Shown one piece after another: positions 20,449-35,400 of a stretch of 64,000 nucleotides of DNA. A model generated the notes under the pieces. The model saw nothing but the letters and a program-made list of their open reading frames with translations. It was not told the DNA's origin and did not search any database. The first letter of the stretch is position 1; each line of letters begins with the position of its first letter. The stretch spans positions 24,034,284-24,098,283 of the forward strand of contig NC_089830.1 of NCBI RefSeq assembly GCF_035046505.1. The letters are read 5' to 3'. A program made the position numbers and the translations under genes. This DNA comes from Tiliqua scincoides (lineage: Eukaryota; Chordata; Lepidosauria; Squamata; Scincidae).

Positions 20449-23400
20449 CTAGTCCTGCCTCATCATGATCTTGTGGAAGAAGAAAGTAAGAGCAATCCCG
20501 ACAGATGAAAAATGCAACCACTGGGGAAGTAATGTCCGTGCCAGGAGCCACTGAAAGGCAAACAAAAAGAAGGAAAATGCTGAGCAAGGCTGAGTGAGGC
20601 TTTTCTCTGAGCAAGAGGAGTATTTATTATTATTTATTTATTGGAGTTGCAATCTGCCTTTCTCCCTGGGGGGCACCCAAGGCGACTAAGGAGTAGAGTT
20701 TGGGGGATGTAATGAGGCTGCAGCCTTATTAGCCAGAACTGGCTTCAAATTTATTCCCTCCCCCCCAGGAAACGCTTGGTTCTGGGAGGAAGCCAGAGGC
20801 ACAGATGCGCCAAATTCTCTGTTACAGAATTCTCAGCATCCTCACAAGCTGCAGTTCCCAAGGCCCTCGGAGAGGAATCCAACTAATATCAGCAGGGCCG
20901 GCCCATCCATGAGGCCAACTGAGATAGCCGCCTTGGGTAGACTGATAGGAGGAACTCTCCTTTATGTGCTCACCGGCTTCTGCTCCCCTCTAATGTATGC
21001 CTGAGACTCAGCAGAGCTACTACTGCATTAATGGCACACAAACTGGTAATAGTTCTGCAAGCCCCATATCTCACCTACTGAGGCGAACTGCAGACTCTCC
21101 GATTGCATTTTGTAACATGAAAAACAAGTGGAGGTGGGAAATAAACTACCCACAACTAAATAACATTTGGACTTTGCCCCAGAGGCAGACCAAGAATATG
21201 TTGGTGTTCACATTTTTTGCATAGAGCAGGGGTTTACAAACTGGGGCGTCGCCCAAAGGCCCTGCCCCTTAAGGATCGCGTTGCTCAGGGGACAAACCAC
21301 TTCTGGTTTTGCGGAGGTGGGGCGCAATCAGGCCTTTGGCATCCCAGGCCCTGAATTGTTATAAGCTAGGATGTGGCAGGAGGGGCCTTGATGTCCAGGC
21401 CTGGTGTGCAATGTAAAGGAACAGTTGCACTGTATATGTGGCTGATTAGCAATCAGCTGCACCTGTTGCAGGTGGGAGTCACGTGACTTGGGGAGAAATG
21501 TGTGCTGAGTCATGTAGGCAATGGAGGAATGGTGCAATGCACCACTGGACAGCCAATCAGAGTGGGTCTCAAGACTGTCTTGTGACTATGAGGTCGCCCT
21601 ACTCTGATTGGCTGGCCCCAGTATATATGGGGCAAGTATAGACTCCTGGGTGTGGGTTGTTGTGGGGGAGTTTCTGCGTGCCGTGCTGCTGGTTTGTGTA
21701 CTGATTTGGACTGCCTTCTCGTGACTGTGACCTGCTGTATCCCTGACTTCTGGACCGTTTGACTGACTACTCATCTGCCTGCTCCTTCACCAATACATGC
21801 TTCTGCAACAAACAAGCCTGTGGCTGCTTCTTTGGCTCTGTTTAGGATCGCCTGCTTCTTGTGCTGTCTCCTAAGCTCCCGTGCCACTTTGCTATCGGGA
21901 AAGCTATCCTCCCCTGCTGCCCTGGCAGACACAGTCATTCCACTTTCACTTTCAAAGCTTCAGGGAGCCTGCAGATGGTCACGCAGGGCTCCCCACACCC
22001 CCGGGAGCCTGCAGGAGGCTCCGGTAAGTACAGCCAAGCGCCTGCAGCCCCCCTGAGTGGCGCAATCCTGGTGATTGCATCACTGCCTTCTCCCCACCCC
22101 CGTTGCCTCTCCCCCACCCCCCACAAGGACTTAGAGCAGTTCAAACTCCCCTAGAGAGTTTGAAAACTGCTGGCATAGAGGATAAAAAACAAACAAGGGT
22201 TTGCTGCTGTCCATTAATCTACCTTGCAACCCACACTGAACATACCTGAATGCTGTGCATAGGGGTGCCCGAGGTCCTGTTGGTGAGCCCCACAGTATTC
22301 AAGGCCTTGTGTGCAAACACATCTGCTGGTATCTTCCCCCATTCTGCATACTTGGCAGTTATATTGCTGTCAACAACAGAGGGCAGCACACTCTGCGGAA
22401 GAAAGGAGCATTACAGCGGGAGACCATGTCTGAATCCAGGCTTGTCTTCTCCAGCTGAGGATTCCTCAGGACAGGAGCTGGGAACTGCAGCCTGAGGTTC
22501 AAGCGGCAGAAGGTTCTGGGCAGGAGATCTAGGCTCCAAGTACTTTTTTTCCCAGGCCTTGACAATCTGGAGGCTTCATATTCTGACTGCCAATCAATGG
22601 ATATGGCCTGGCAAAATGCCAATCCAGGCTTTCAGAAGTTACTGTACCATTGGTTGAATGGTACATCTTTGCAAACACTGTCCCATTTGTTGCTTCCAGT
22701 TCCGAATCACTGAACATAAGAACATAACATAAGAACATAAGAACAGCCCCACTGGATCAGGCCATAGGCCCATCTAGTCCAGCTTCCTGTATCTCACAGC
22801 GGCCCACCAAATGCCCCAGGGAGCACACCAGATAACAAGAGACCTCGTCCTGGTGCCCTCCCCTACATCTGGCATTCTGACTTAACCCATTTCTAAAATC
22901 AGGAGGTTGCGCATACACATCATGGCTTGTACCCCATAATGGATTTTTCCTCCAGAAACACGTCCAATCCCCTTTTAAAGGCGTCCAGGCCAGTCGACAT
23001 CACCACATCCTGTGGCAAGGAGTTCCACAGACCGACCACACGCTGAGTAAAGAAATATTTTCTTTTGTCTGTCCTAACCCGCCCAACACTCAATTTTAGT
23101 GGATGTCCCCTGGTTCTGGTATTATGTGAGAGTGTAAAGAGCATCTCCCTATCCACTCTGTCCATTCCCTGCATAATTTTGTATGTCCCAATCATGTCCC
23201 CCCTCAAGCGTCTCTTTTCTAGGCTGAAGAGGCCCAAACGCCATAGCCTTTCCTCATAAGGAAGGTGCCCCAGCCCCGTAATCATCTTAGTCGCTGGGGA
23301 ATTAGTGATGGGCTGCCTCTTAGTTAGGCAGCTTCTGATAATTGCAAAGATAGCGGAGGGGGGGATTAATTGTCGCCTTCCCTTCATCATTTTCATCTCT

Positions 23401-26400
23401 TCTGTTTACGGTAAAACAACACTAGCACAAGATAATTGCATCTGCAGAGAACCGTCCAGTTGAGCTCTTTCGTGTGGTCCGTAGACTTTTACATCTGGTC
23501 CCCCCACTGGTGGGGAGGAGCACACGGAAGCTCGCTGTGACGAGTTTGCAAGACACTTTGCAGAGAAGGTCGATCAGATTCGGCATGACTTGGATGCCGC
23601 TGTGGACATGTCTACTGATGTCCCTGGGGCACCTGTCTATCCTGCTATTTGGGATTCCTTTCAGCTTGTAGAGCCTGTGGACAGGATTCTCTGGAGTGTG
23701 AGACCTGCTGCTTGCCCGCTCGACCCGTGCCCAGCATGGTTAATTAGGGCTGCCCGGGAAGGGCTGGTCGAGTGGACGGAGAGGGTGGTGAACTCATCTC
23801 TGAGGGAGGGGGTGCTCCCGCCTGCCTTGAAGCAGGCAATGGTTCACCCCCTCCTGAAGAAGCCCTCCCTGGATCCCACTAATTTAAATAACTTTCAGCC
23901 GGTCTCGAATATCCCATTCCTGGGCAAGGTGATTGAGCGGGTGGTGGCGTCCCAGTTTCAGGAGGAGGAAACGGATTATCTGGACCCATTCCAATCTGGC
24001 TTCAGGCCGGGGTTCGGGACGGAGACTGCCTTGGTCGCCTTAGTGGATGACCTTCGCCAGGGAATGGACAGGGGGAGTGCAACCCTGTTAGTCCTGCTGG
24101 ACCTCTCGGTGGCATTCGACACCATTGACTATGGTGTCCTTCTGGGCCGGCCGGCCGGGTTGGGGCTTGGAGGCACTGTTTTGAAGTGGTTCCGCTCCTT
24201 CCTGGCTGACAGATCCCAGAAGGTGGTGCTGGGGGATGCCTGTTCGGCACCCCGACCTCTTAGGTTTGGGGTGCCGCAGGGTTCCATCTTATCCCCCATG
24301 CTTTTTAACATCTACATGAAGCCGCTGGGAGAGGTCATCCGGGGGTTTGGAGTGGGTTGCCACCAGTACGCTGATGACACCCAGCTTTATCTCCCCCTGA
24401 TTCTGAGGAGGCGGTTGGGGTCCTGGATCGCTGTCTGGAGGCGGTTAGGGACTGGATGTGGGCAAACAAGCTGAAATTAAATCTGGATAAGACAGAGGTG
24501 CTCTTGGTTAGGAAATCTACAGCTCGGGTGCTGGACTATCGTCCTGCTCTGAATGGGGTTGCACTCCCTCTGAAGGAGCAGGTCTGCAGCTTGGGGGTTC
24601 TCCTGGATCCACAGCTGCTCCTGGAGTCCCAGGTGGCGGCGGTGGCCAGGGGAGCCTTTGCTCAGCTTCGGCTGATTCACCAGCTGTGACCGTACCTGAG
24701 CTGCGCGGACCTAGCCACAGTAACCCATGCCCTAGTGACATCTAGATTAGATTATTGCAATGCGCTCTACGTGGGGCTGGCTTTGAAGACGGTCCGGAAA
24801 TTACAACTTGTACAGAACGCAGCTGCTCGTGTGGTTGCCGGGGGCACGTCGGTTTGACTCTGTTGAGCCGTTGCTCTGGCCGCTACACTGGTTGCCGGTT
24901 CTGTTCTGGGCCCAATTCAAGGTGCTAGTTTTGACTTTTAAAGCCCATTACGGCTCGGGTCCGGGGTATTTGAGGGACCGCCTCCTTCCTTACAATCCGG
25001 CCCGTGCTCTTAGATCTTCTGGGGGGGCCCTTTTGACTGTGCCACCACTAAGAGATGTGAGAGGGGTGGCGGCCAGGAAGAGGGCCTTCTCGGTGGTGGC
25101 CCCCGAACTGTGGAATACCCTCCCCTTAGAACTGAGAACTGCTCCCTCGTTGCTAACGTTTCAGCGTGGACTGAAGACCTTTTTATTTCAAAAAGCTTTT
25201 AATTGTTGACAGGCTGGCTGGCGTTCTTGCTTTTTATATGAAAATTCACGGGGTTTGTTTTGTTTTTAGCTTTTTAATCATTGTAAACTGTTTTTAACTG
25301 TTTTTCATGTTGTATTTTTTAAATTGTTTTTTAGCCGCCTTGCATGCCCGTTGGGCAAAAAGGCGGGGTACAAATTAATAAAATAATAAAAAATAAAATA
25401 AAATAATAATAATAATGGGGAACTAGTAATTAAAGCAAACTTGCTTCCTCCTCTCCTCTGCCCTGCCTCCAGATACTAAAGTTGCTTAACTAAGGGCGCA
25501 ATCCTGTCCTGGGGTTGGGCCGGCGCAAATGTGCCGTAAAGCATGTTTGCGCCTCCTCGTGCTTTGGCTGGGCACACGGACACATACTGGCCAACCTCCG
25601 CGCCGACTTGGGGAGGGGCCTCGCATCAGCCAAGCTTGGCCGACGCATGGCTCTGGGGTGTGTGGGAAGGAGGCGGGAGGGAGGTATTCTGTGGCAGGGG
25701 GAGGGCAGGGGAGGGCAGGGGGAGGGCGGTCCTGGGGGCGGGTGGGCGGGGAGCAGGAGTTGGGGCTGGGACCGGGCAGTTATGCTGGATCCCAAACCCT
25801 GTTCCCGAGCAGCATAGCGCTCTCCTCGAACATGCCACTGAGGAGACCCATAGGGGCTGCAGTGGCTTACCTGGGGGTAAGGGGAAGAGTTTCCCCTAGC
25901 CTCTGGCTGAGCCACTTTGAGCCCCTATTTTATGCTGGATACAGCACAGGCCTCCTGGTCTGCCTGTTGCGGCACAAGACTGGATAGCGCTGTAGGAGAT
26001 AGGTCATCACTGAGCCCCTGACCACACGATATACAAAGTGAAATAAGGAGTAAAAAATAAGTAATTTTTTAACTGGGAGAATTTTGCCAAGCCCTGTTGA
26101 GTGATTGCCACAAGTCCGACTGTCCTTTGATTCCTTGGGATAAGAACAAGAGGCTCAATCAACAATACCTGCACAATGATGCCTTTGGAGCGGTATTCTC
26201 GGTCCAACCCTCGCGCGAAAAGATCCAGAAGTGTCTGAAACAGAAGCAGAAAAATCAAGGTCTGAGGGTGGAAATAACTCCACGGGCACTTAGGGTGAGG
26301 ACATTGGCTCCCATTCTCATAGCCACATTTGCAAAAGATGGTTAGACCTCAACTGACAAGGGCACGATCAAGCTGCAAGTTCCACTTATTATATGAAAAG

Positions 26401-29400
26401 CAGATTATTTGGAGGTCATGAAGTAGAGGGAGACAATGGAAGTAAGAAAGCCTGGACCTTCAGGTATAGGGTTACAGAGGTGTACATGCTCCTCACCTTG
26501 GATGCAGCATATATCTCTTGCAGGGGCATAGGACGACGGGCAAGTATCGAAGATATGTTTATGACAATCCCCTTCTTCCTACAGAGAGAGTCATTCTGGT
26601 GAGTTAGAGCAACACCTGCCCTTCCCTAAGGAATCCAATGCAAACCGGGATTCTCCAAAATATTCCAGAGTGTTCCAGAGTGTAAAGGATTGCCTTTACA
26701 GCAATCAAAGAGCCCTTGTGGCACCAGAAAGACTGTGACCCCAAGGACTGGAAAAGAGCAAATGGAGACAAGCAAATATCTCTTTCTAGCTAAGTATGCT
26801 ACATCAGTACTTCTCTATCACAACTATGTGATGTGGCCAACCAACCATTTTGGGTTCAATGTTCCAGGGACCAGAACCATCTCTGTGCTATTTATTACTA
26901 CTGTTCCTTTCTTTCCTGCAAATTTGCCACAGATGAGCTTTGTCCCTCTTTTTGGGGGCAGAGGGTTCTGTCCACACATCTGCTCATGATACTTTTTTCC
27001 TATACTGTTGACAACCCCAATCAAAATCCAGTTTCCTTGGAGGAAGCAGAAGCCCTCACAGGTGTCATTCTGGAATACTGTACAGGAAGGTTCTGAGGGG
27101 TGCAGATTCCCTCCTTGCCTACCTGGCAACCATCTGAGGAAGGATGATCTGTGTCATCTAGGAGAACAAGAGCAGTGACACACAGTCAGTGATGGGAAAC
27201 GGGGCCCAAGCACCTTCCCCTTCCATGTCCCGTTTCCATCCATACATCACCCACCTTCAATGTCGAAAGTATATTGCAGTTCACCAAGGCAGGTATATAC
27301 TGTAAGAGACGGAAAAGAAGTGTGACTGTCTTGGTTGTTGTCTTGTCACAAAGCTTCTGGCAGTTGATGAGAGACCAAGGGGGCCTTGACTTTCCAGACC
27401 ACCTGGGCATCTCTCCACATCCTTTGGAGCGTCACAGGACACTTCAGCTAGTAAAAGGTGGAGAGAAAGAGCGGCCACAGTCTGAATTTGACAGAAGTAG
27501 AGCCTGAGTCTTGAAGACTTGAATAGTGTCCTTAAAACAACCTGCTTCGTTGGTCACGGCGTTTACTGGCTCCTCCATGCAAGAGAGGGATGTTTCAAAG
27601 ACAAGACAGAGGCACAAGAAGCTTCCACTCAGTCACAGCCTCTCCCTGTTTGTCTCTTGGGATCATTAGAAAAGGTATTGAGAACAAAATGGCTAATATA
27701 ATGCCATTGTACAAATCCATGGTAAGGTCACACCTATAGTATTGTGTCCAGTTCTGGTTGCCGCATCTCAAAAAAGACATAGTGGAAATGGAAAAGGTGC
27801 AAAAGAGAGCAACTAAGATGATTACTGGGCTGGGGCACCTTCCTTATGAGGAAAGGCTAGGGCATTTGGGCCTCTTCAGCCTAGAAAAGAGGTGCCTGAG
27901 GGGAGACATGATTGAGACATACAAAGATATGCAGGAGATGGACAGAGTGGATAGAGAGATGCTCTTTACACTCTCACATAACACCAGAACCAGGGGACAT
28001 CCACTAAAATTGAGTGTTAGGAGAGTTAGAACAGACAAAAGAAAATATTTCTTTACTCAGCGTGTGGTCAGTCTGTGGAACTCCATGCCACAGGATGGCG
28101 TGATGGCATCTGACCTGGATGCCTTTACAAGGGGATTGGACAAGTTTCTGGAGGAAAAAGCCATTATGGGGTACAAGCCATGATGTGTATGTGCAACCTC
28201 CTGATTTTAGAAATGGGCTATGTCAGAAGGCCAGATGCAAGGGAGGGCACCAGGATGAGGTCTCTTGTTATCTGGTGTGCTCCCTGGGGCATTTGGTGGG
28301 CCGCTGTGAGATACAGGAAGCTGGACTATGGCCTGATCCAGTGGGGCTGTTCTTATGTTCTTATGTTCTCTCACATCCAGTGCCTCACCTCTTCAATCAC
28401 AGGCAGCTGTTTGCCCATCCAAATGAGGGCAAAGACCAGAAGCCAGATCTGATAGCACAGAGTGTGTTTCCTAATCATCTTGAGAACTGCCCTATCTGGA
28501 AACTCCTACCATTCGGGACAGGAGGCAAACCATCCTTTTAAGTTGCAGGGCAGTCCGGGAGGGGATCGGGAAGTGCTGAAAGGTTCCTCCCTCCTTCTCT
28601 GATTCTTGTCAAGGAGATTAAGCAACAAAGAGTCCTGTGGCACCTCTGAGCTGAAGATGTTTAAATCAGGACACGCCTCAGTGGGTTACAGACCATTTCA
28701 TCTGATCCTATCAGTGAAATCCACAGTGGAATAGGGAAGATGTGTGTGGGTGGAGGGTACGAAAAGTAAGGCTAAAAGCAGTAGAATGTCAACTTCCTTG
28801 AAAATAAGAAGCACCTGAAAAGCCAGGAAGACAGAGGGGACCAGATTTCAGTAAACCTCTATGCATGTCTACAGCAAACCTGCTCCCAGGTGAGCATATA
28901 TAAGATTGCAGCCATAGTACTGTTCATGGTTAAGGTGCACAAATTAGGGCGCAATCCAAACCTGCAGTGAAGCAGGCAAGCCAGGAGGCTTGCGCTGCAT
29001 CCAATGTGGGTTTGCAGGTAGCAGCGGCTCAGCCAGGGGCAAGGGGAAGCTCTTCCCCTTACCCCTGGGTAAGGGCTGCGCGCCCCTATGGGTCTTCTTG
29101 GACCTGTGCCACCTCTGGAGGTGACGCAAGTCCAAGGAGAACGGAGTGGCTTGAAGCTTGAAGTTGCTCTATTTGCCCCGGAGACGGGGGTTGGGATCCG
29201 GCATAACCGCCTGGTCCTGCTCCCAGCCCCGCTCCCGGCTCCCCACGCGCCAGCCCCTGGGCCCGCCCTTCCCATACCCAGTAACGCCCCCTCCCGCCCC
29301 CTCCCCAGGCCACCCCACACCTACCTTTGCCGCTTATGTCGGTGCGCTCAGGCTGACACAAGCGGCTGTGCAGGAGCTGCAACAGAGGCTTCTGTCTCCC

Positions 29401-32400
29401 TCCGCACATTGGCGCATCTGGATGCGCTGACCTAGCTCCCACTCATGGAGGCACAAATGTGGTTTACGGCACGTTTGTGCCCTCCAGGGCCACCTATGCC
29501 GGCATGAGTGCCGGTTAGGATTGCGCCCTTAATGTGTGGCCCTATTTGCAGCAACAGAATGGCAACCTCTCTGAAAATTGTTTCCAAGAAGGTTAGAATT
29601 CCACACCATATTTGCTCTAGGAAAGGGAGCCCAGCAGCTCCGGGTCAGTGATTAAAAAGGCCCAGTGTTGGGGGGGGGCATGTAAGGGCACTTTCCAACT
29701 CAACCTGAGAAGAGCCCCATTACATGCCTGCTTGAGACCTGTGAAATATGGGGTGGGGGACAGGGGAGCCACAAACGAGCACTGTACTTTCTACTTCACA
29801 CGCTCAGCTGATTGCAACCCAGGGATGGCAGCCGACATGTCACAATGCACTGAGCCACCAACTGTGTGCAGGGGAGATTGCATAAATGGCGGTACCTGAT
29901 GACAGGCAGGGAGGTGCCAGGCGGTCTTTGGCTGAGACCAAACTCACCTTGTCAATGTTAGGGAGGTCTAGAAAACGCAGTGGCAGAGGAACGTTCATGC
30001 CAACATTGTTCACTGTAAAAAGAGTGAGCAGAGGGTGAGTTGTCACACAGACACAGAAGGCCAGTGGGTCAGAGCCACCACCCTTCCGCCTTCGCTCAGC
30101 AACAAAGCAGAGGAGCACAAAGAGACCTCAGGCACATACTTCAAGACAACAGGCTGGAAAGTGGGTTGAAATTAGAGGCCACCAGACCGATGCACCCACA
30201 ACAAGTTCTAATGGAAAACCTAGAGCCATCTTCAAAAAATTGACCCTCTCCCCATTTTGATATTCTCTGACTCTCTGAGGGAGGGACTTCCAGTGATTTC
30301 TCCACTGCTTGCTGGACTTACAGCTCACTCCTATCTTGCATTGGAACAGGCAAGTTCAGTGCAAGATTGGGGTCAGAAGTGGCTCAGCAGGAGGCAAGGG
30401 GAAACTCTTCCCCTTACTCCCAGGTAAGCCACCACGGCCCCAGTGGGTCTCCTTGGACTTGTGTCACCTCAGCACCTATTGTGCTGTTAGGATTGTGCCC
30501 ATAATGTGCATGTTGCATTATTTAAAAACTTAATAAAAAGTATAAATAGGAAAAAGGAGCGTATACCCAGAATCCCATCTCAGGCGGTGGCACAAGTCTG
30601 AGGAGAACGGAGCGGCTTCAAGCTCTTCCTCACTGCCCAGGGAACGGGGTTGTTATCCATCATAACAGCTGGGTCCCAGCCCTGCCTCCTGCTCCCCGCC
30701 CACCTGCCCCAGGACTGCCCTCCACCCACCCTCCCACCATCCCAGAACACCTCCCTCCCGCCTCCTCTTCGCCCTCCCCAGACCTGTGCATTGGCCAAGC
30801 TTGGCTGATGCCACCCTCCCTACCCATGTTGGTGAGGAGGCAGGATGCAGCCTCCATGGGCTGGCACGCATCCCAGCACCAGCCCAGCCGACTCCTGAGA
30901 AGGCGCTAACGTGTGCTACCCTCATGGGCTGGCACAACAGACTTGTGCTGGCCTATTGTGCTGTTAGGATTGCTCCCATAGTGTACATGACGCAAGATTA
31001 AAAAGCTTAATAAAAAGTATAAATAGGAAAAGGTGCATATACCCAGAATGCCAATCTCCAGGCCCTGCAGAGCATCTCGAATCGGCTCATAGCTTTCCGA
31101 TCCCTCGGTGAAATCCATCTGGATGACTCTGGTGCTTCGGCCGTGCTGTTCCTCTTGATAGAGGGTATAGAATGACAGCCATTTATGCTATGCCATTAGT
31201 AAAGCTTAATAGGGGATGCTCACATGCTTAAATTTAAAAAAAGCCTCAAAAAGCCATTTTGCTGTCTCTGTTTGAAAATTGCAAGCTGACAGCTTTGCTA
31301 AAATTGGCAGAATGTCAAGAATGCTTGGCAGCAGAACAAAAGATAATAGTTGAGAACAATACGCACATTGAAGGCACTGTTTTAACAATGAACAGATGAA
31401 TACACTTAGCAAAAGGCAGTTTGCAGTTTAAAATCATTATTCTTTCAGGCTTCTTAGAGCTAAGGGCAATATTACTATATGTATACAAATACTAGGAGAG
31501 TTATTATAGTAGGTATTCACACAAAATTCATAGAAATGCCAGAGGAAATCATTATGTTTGCTTGCCTTTACTTATTCTTAAATATTTTGAATAGTTTTGT
31601 CCCTAAAAGATGTAACCAACATATATAGAGCTATTATAAGAAGTTTTAATTGTCTGATTTCATTAAAAAGGTTCAGTAAAGTATAAAAGCCATTTCAGGT
31701 TAAAATCATTGTCAGCCTCACAAAAAAGCATAGATAGGTATTTTCTAGCTGAGGTCACAAAGTCTTACGATAACGGCAAAGTAAGTTGCATCTCAAAGAT
31801 AGATATAGGCTCTTATTTGGCACCAGAAAGTGAGAAAACTGAAAGGTTAAATACACGGACTTGCAACATTATGGTGGGAAGTCTTCGTAATACAGGGAAA
31901 AATATTCGTTGACTAAGCTTTTGGCAGGTTGAAATAGGATTTCTTAGCTATGCAGGAGATAACAGAAATATTCATGGGAAAGTCCCTGTTTGAGCTAAAG
32001 CTAACAGGGAAAGCTGTAATTTGTCTAAAAGTGAATGAAAGATTTCTTACAAGAAATCTTTCCTAATAATGAAAGGTTAGCTTGTTCTGTATTAAAGTAT
32101 ATTAAAGTATACCACTATACATCCTTTAAAAGGTACCAAGAAACAGGTTAGAAGAAGGTCCAAAGGACCTTCCTTAAAAGTTGGCAAAAAGCCCAAGAGT
32201 GTTTGCTGGGAACAGGAGAAAAGAATGTGAGACAAGATAACACAGATGGCTCCTTGTAACAAATAGGAGGTCATTCCTTCAGTGTGCCAAGAGTAAAGGT
32301 CCAAATATTTGCCAAACGGCCAGTTCTGAGTAAAAATAAGGTTACAGTACACTCTACTGGTTGTTGAAAACTTTGAATTGTATATGTTTAAATGTGTGGT

Positions 32401-35400
32401 TTTGCCTTATTTGTAACTTGTTACTTGAAACTCACCAATCAAATGTCTAAGACTATCTCCAGCCTATGAAAAGTAAAGCCCCCTCTATGATGTCAAACTC
32501 CAGCCAATGAAAAGTTCATATGCCTCAAACAAAGGACCCAAAATGTAATAAAAGGGTCAGGTTCAGATTGAAAAGAGCACTCAAAGCTTTGGACAGGTGC
32601 TGCCAGTTGAGCCGCCAGTTGCTGGCAATGAAATAAAGCTTGCAGACGATCACCACTCTTGCCTACTGAGTCTTGCTTTTGAACCTTGCAACACCTTGCA
32701 ACACTTTGGGAAGTGAAGGCAAAAAGATGCTGGAACTGCCTTGCCAGAACAGGTCACTAGACCAACAGGCAGACTTAGGAACACTGAGCAGTTGTCTGAC
32801 ACATGCAGGTGTCCAGTCTTGCAGGGGTCCGAACGGCCTGTCCGGTTATGTCTCTGAAGCAGAACAGCCAAATCCTAACTAACTTTCTGTGCCGAGATGC
32901 AGTGGCACCAGTACGGCCTCCACTGTATCCAGCATGGAAAGAAAGGCAGCTGGAAGTCTCCCTGATGTAAGGAGACACCTGTTCCCTTGCCCTGAGGTAA
33001 GCAGCCTCTGCCGCTATGGGACTACTTCAGTGGTTCTCAAACTTTTCCAGCTCGTGCCTCCCCTGATCCTTGTAGCCATTGAACAAAATAGGACTTACTT
33101 CTGAGTAGACCTGCTTAGGATTGTGCCCTGAGTTTGTTAGCAGCACACCTGGAGGGTTTTGGAAAGGGAGGGGGGAGTGATGAATTTGCTGGGGGAGGGG
33201 AAGACTTTGTTTTGTGTGTATCCGCTAATTGCAAACTGATGCAAACTGAGAGACTGTTTGGTTGGAATCCTAACCCCACTTTCTTGGGAGTAAGTCCCAT
33301 TGAACACAATAGGACTTACTTCTGAGTAGCCCTAGCTAGGATTGTGCCTTTTGTCTTACCATCCATTTCCATAACCTTTATTGACATTAAAACAGTAAAT
33401 AGCAATAACAGTAGCCAGAACAATGGCTAAGTTGCCGATAGAGAAAAGCGCAACAGAGAGCTGGTAAGGGAAAAAGGGAGGGAAGCAAGGGAGGGAGTAG
33501 AATCAGGGTGGAAGTTTTAACTTGGCAACAGCGGAAAGAAATTCTGCTACTGCATTGGTAGTGGCTACAGAATTGTCACTCGAGAGGACAAGTAAAGGAT
33601 CAATGGAAGTACCCAGGAAAAAAGACAGCAGGGGTTTCAAATGTGCGTCTCAAAGAGATTGGTGAGCCGGGCAGCAGAGTAGTATGTGATCCACTGTGGC
33701 CGGTTCTAGGAAGCAAAAAGGACATAATCTGTGGTCGCGTGGGATATTGGAAAATCTGCCAGAATGAACAGCTGAGGGGAAGATGTTGAATCTCGCAAGC
33801 ATGAACGCTCTCCTCTTGGCAGGGTTGATCAGCTTCCTGAAGTAGTTACCAGGGCGACTAAGTGAAGGGAGAAGGCCAAAAACAGGTGGGGTTCAGATTG
33901 GAGGAGAGTTGGTTGAATTCAGATTCCCAAAGTTTAGATTTACTAATTGAGTGGGCCCTGTGGAGGTCAATGTCAGCAAGGGATTCAGGAGATAGGTCTA
34001 ATGAAAGAAGCTTGGAATCCATAAATTGGAACCACTTGGAAAGGCAAGAGTCCTTTAATAGATCTTTTAAAAGGGACTCAGAATGAATACTTAAGTGTAA
34101 ACGGAGCCAGAACTTGAAAGTGAGGGACCACGCAATGGTAGAAGGGAGGTGGATCCCTAGTTCGAGCATAACAGTAGACAGTCTAATTAAATTGGGGACC
34201 CCCAGAATACATCTGAGGAAAGAGGCTGCCACTTCATCCAGATCTTGGTTCGCAGCCTCTATCCAAATGGGGGCACCATACAACAATTGGGAGAAAATTT
34301 TAGTTCTAAATATGTGAAGGGCAGCAGGAATGTACTGATTGCCACTAGAGTAGTGAAAACGGGCAATCGCATTTAGGTGAAGTAAGGATGAAGAAATAGC
34401 AGATTTCCTGTGGGGGAGCCAGCTGTGGCAAAAGTGAACGGTAATCCCCAGGTATTTAAAAGTTTGAACTTGTTGAAAGGAGAGATTACCTATCTTCCAG
34501 GGGAGCGGGACCCAAGACTTAGCAAAAACCAAAATTTTGGTTTTCTCAGAATTAATTATTAAACCATTGGTTAAACAGTAATTTTGGAAGGAGGATAATA
34601 GGTGGCGTAGGCCAGATCTAGTAACAGACAAAAGGACTGCAGCATCTGCATAAAGAAGGCTGGGAAGGGGGACACCATTGAGGAAGGGAGGGCAGTTCTG
34701 ACAACTAGATAAATAAGGGGGTAAATCTGCCAGAAATAAATTAAAAAGGAGAGGAGCGAGCATACAGCCTTGGCGAACTCCTTGGTTGATGGGAATTTTA
34801 TTGGCTATAGTACCCACGCCATTAAGGCGAACCCTACAGGAGTTAGATGAATGGAGGCGACGAATTAAAAAAAGAAGACAGGATCTATCCCGCAGCTGGC
34901 CAGTTTGTTCCACAGCAAAGCCCTGTTAATAGAGTCAAACGCTCTGCGGAGGTCTATAAAGGCCACGAAGAGTTTGGCACCGTGATGGACCGAATACTTC
35001 TCGGCCAAGTAGGAAAGCAAGAAGGCGTGATCAGCAGTAGCCGCACCTGGGCGAAAGCCAATTTGTTCTTTACCCGGTAGGGCTTTGGAAAAGGCCCAAG
35101 ATGCTAATCTGTTGAATAGGAATTTGGAATAGAGCTTCCTTATAAAGGAAAGAAGGCTAATTGGTCTGTAATTGCCCGGGTGGGAAGGGTCACCTTTCTT
35201 AAAGATAGGGACAAGGGTTGAGGAGAGCCAGGAATCTGGGAAACAGACCAGTTTGATTAATTAAAGTGAAAAGGTTAGATAGGGGTTCCGCCCACCAAGA
35301 GGGGTTGCTGATTAAGATTTCACTCAGGATGTCATCAGGGCTGGGAGCTTTCCCGACCTTTTGTCTTACAATAGCAGCCAATAGAGTACCCCCCCCCCCA

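Noticed and set aside
23590-24474. 294-codon frame as a host gene
   Set aside because: It is L2 reverse transcriptase with the YADD box, truncated and frameshifted, and absent from the matching site in copy C.
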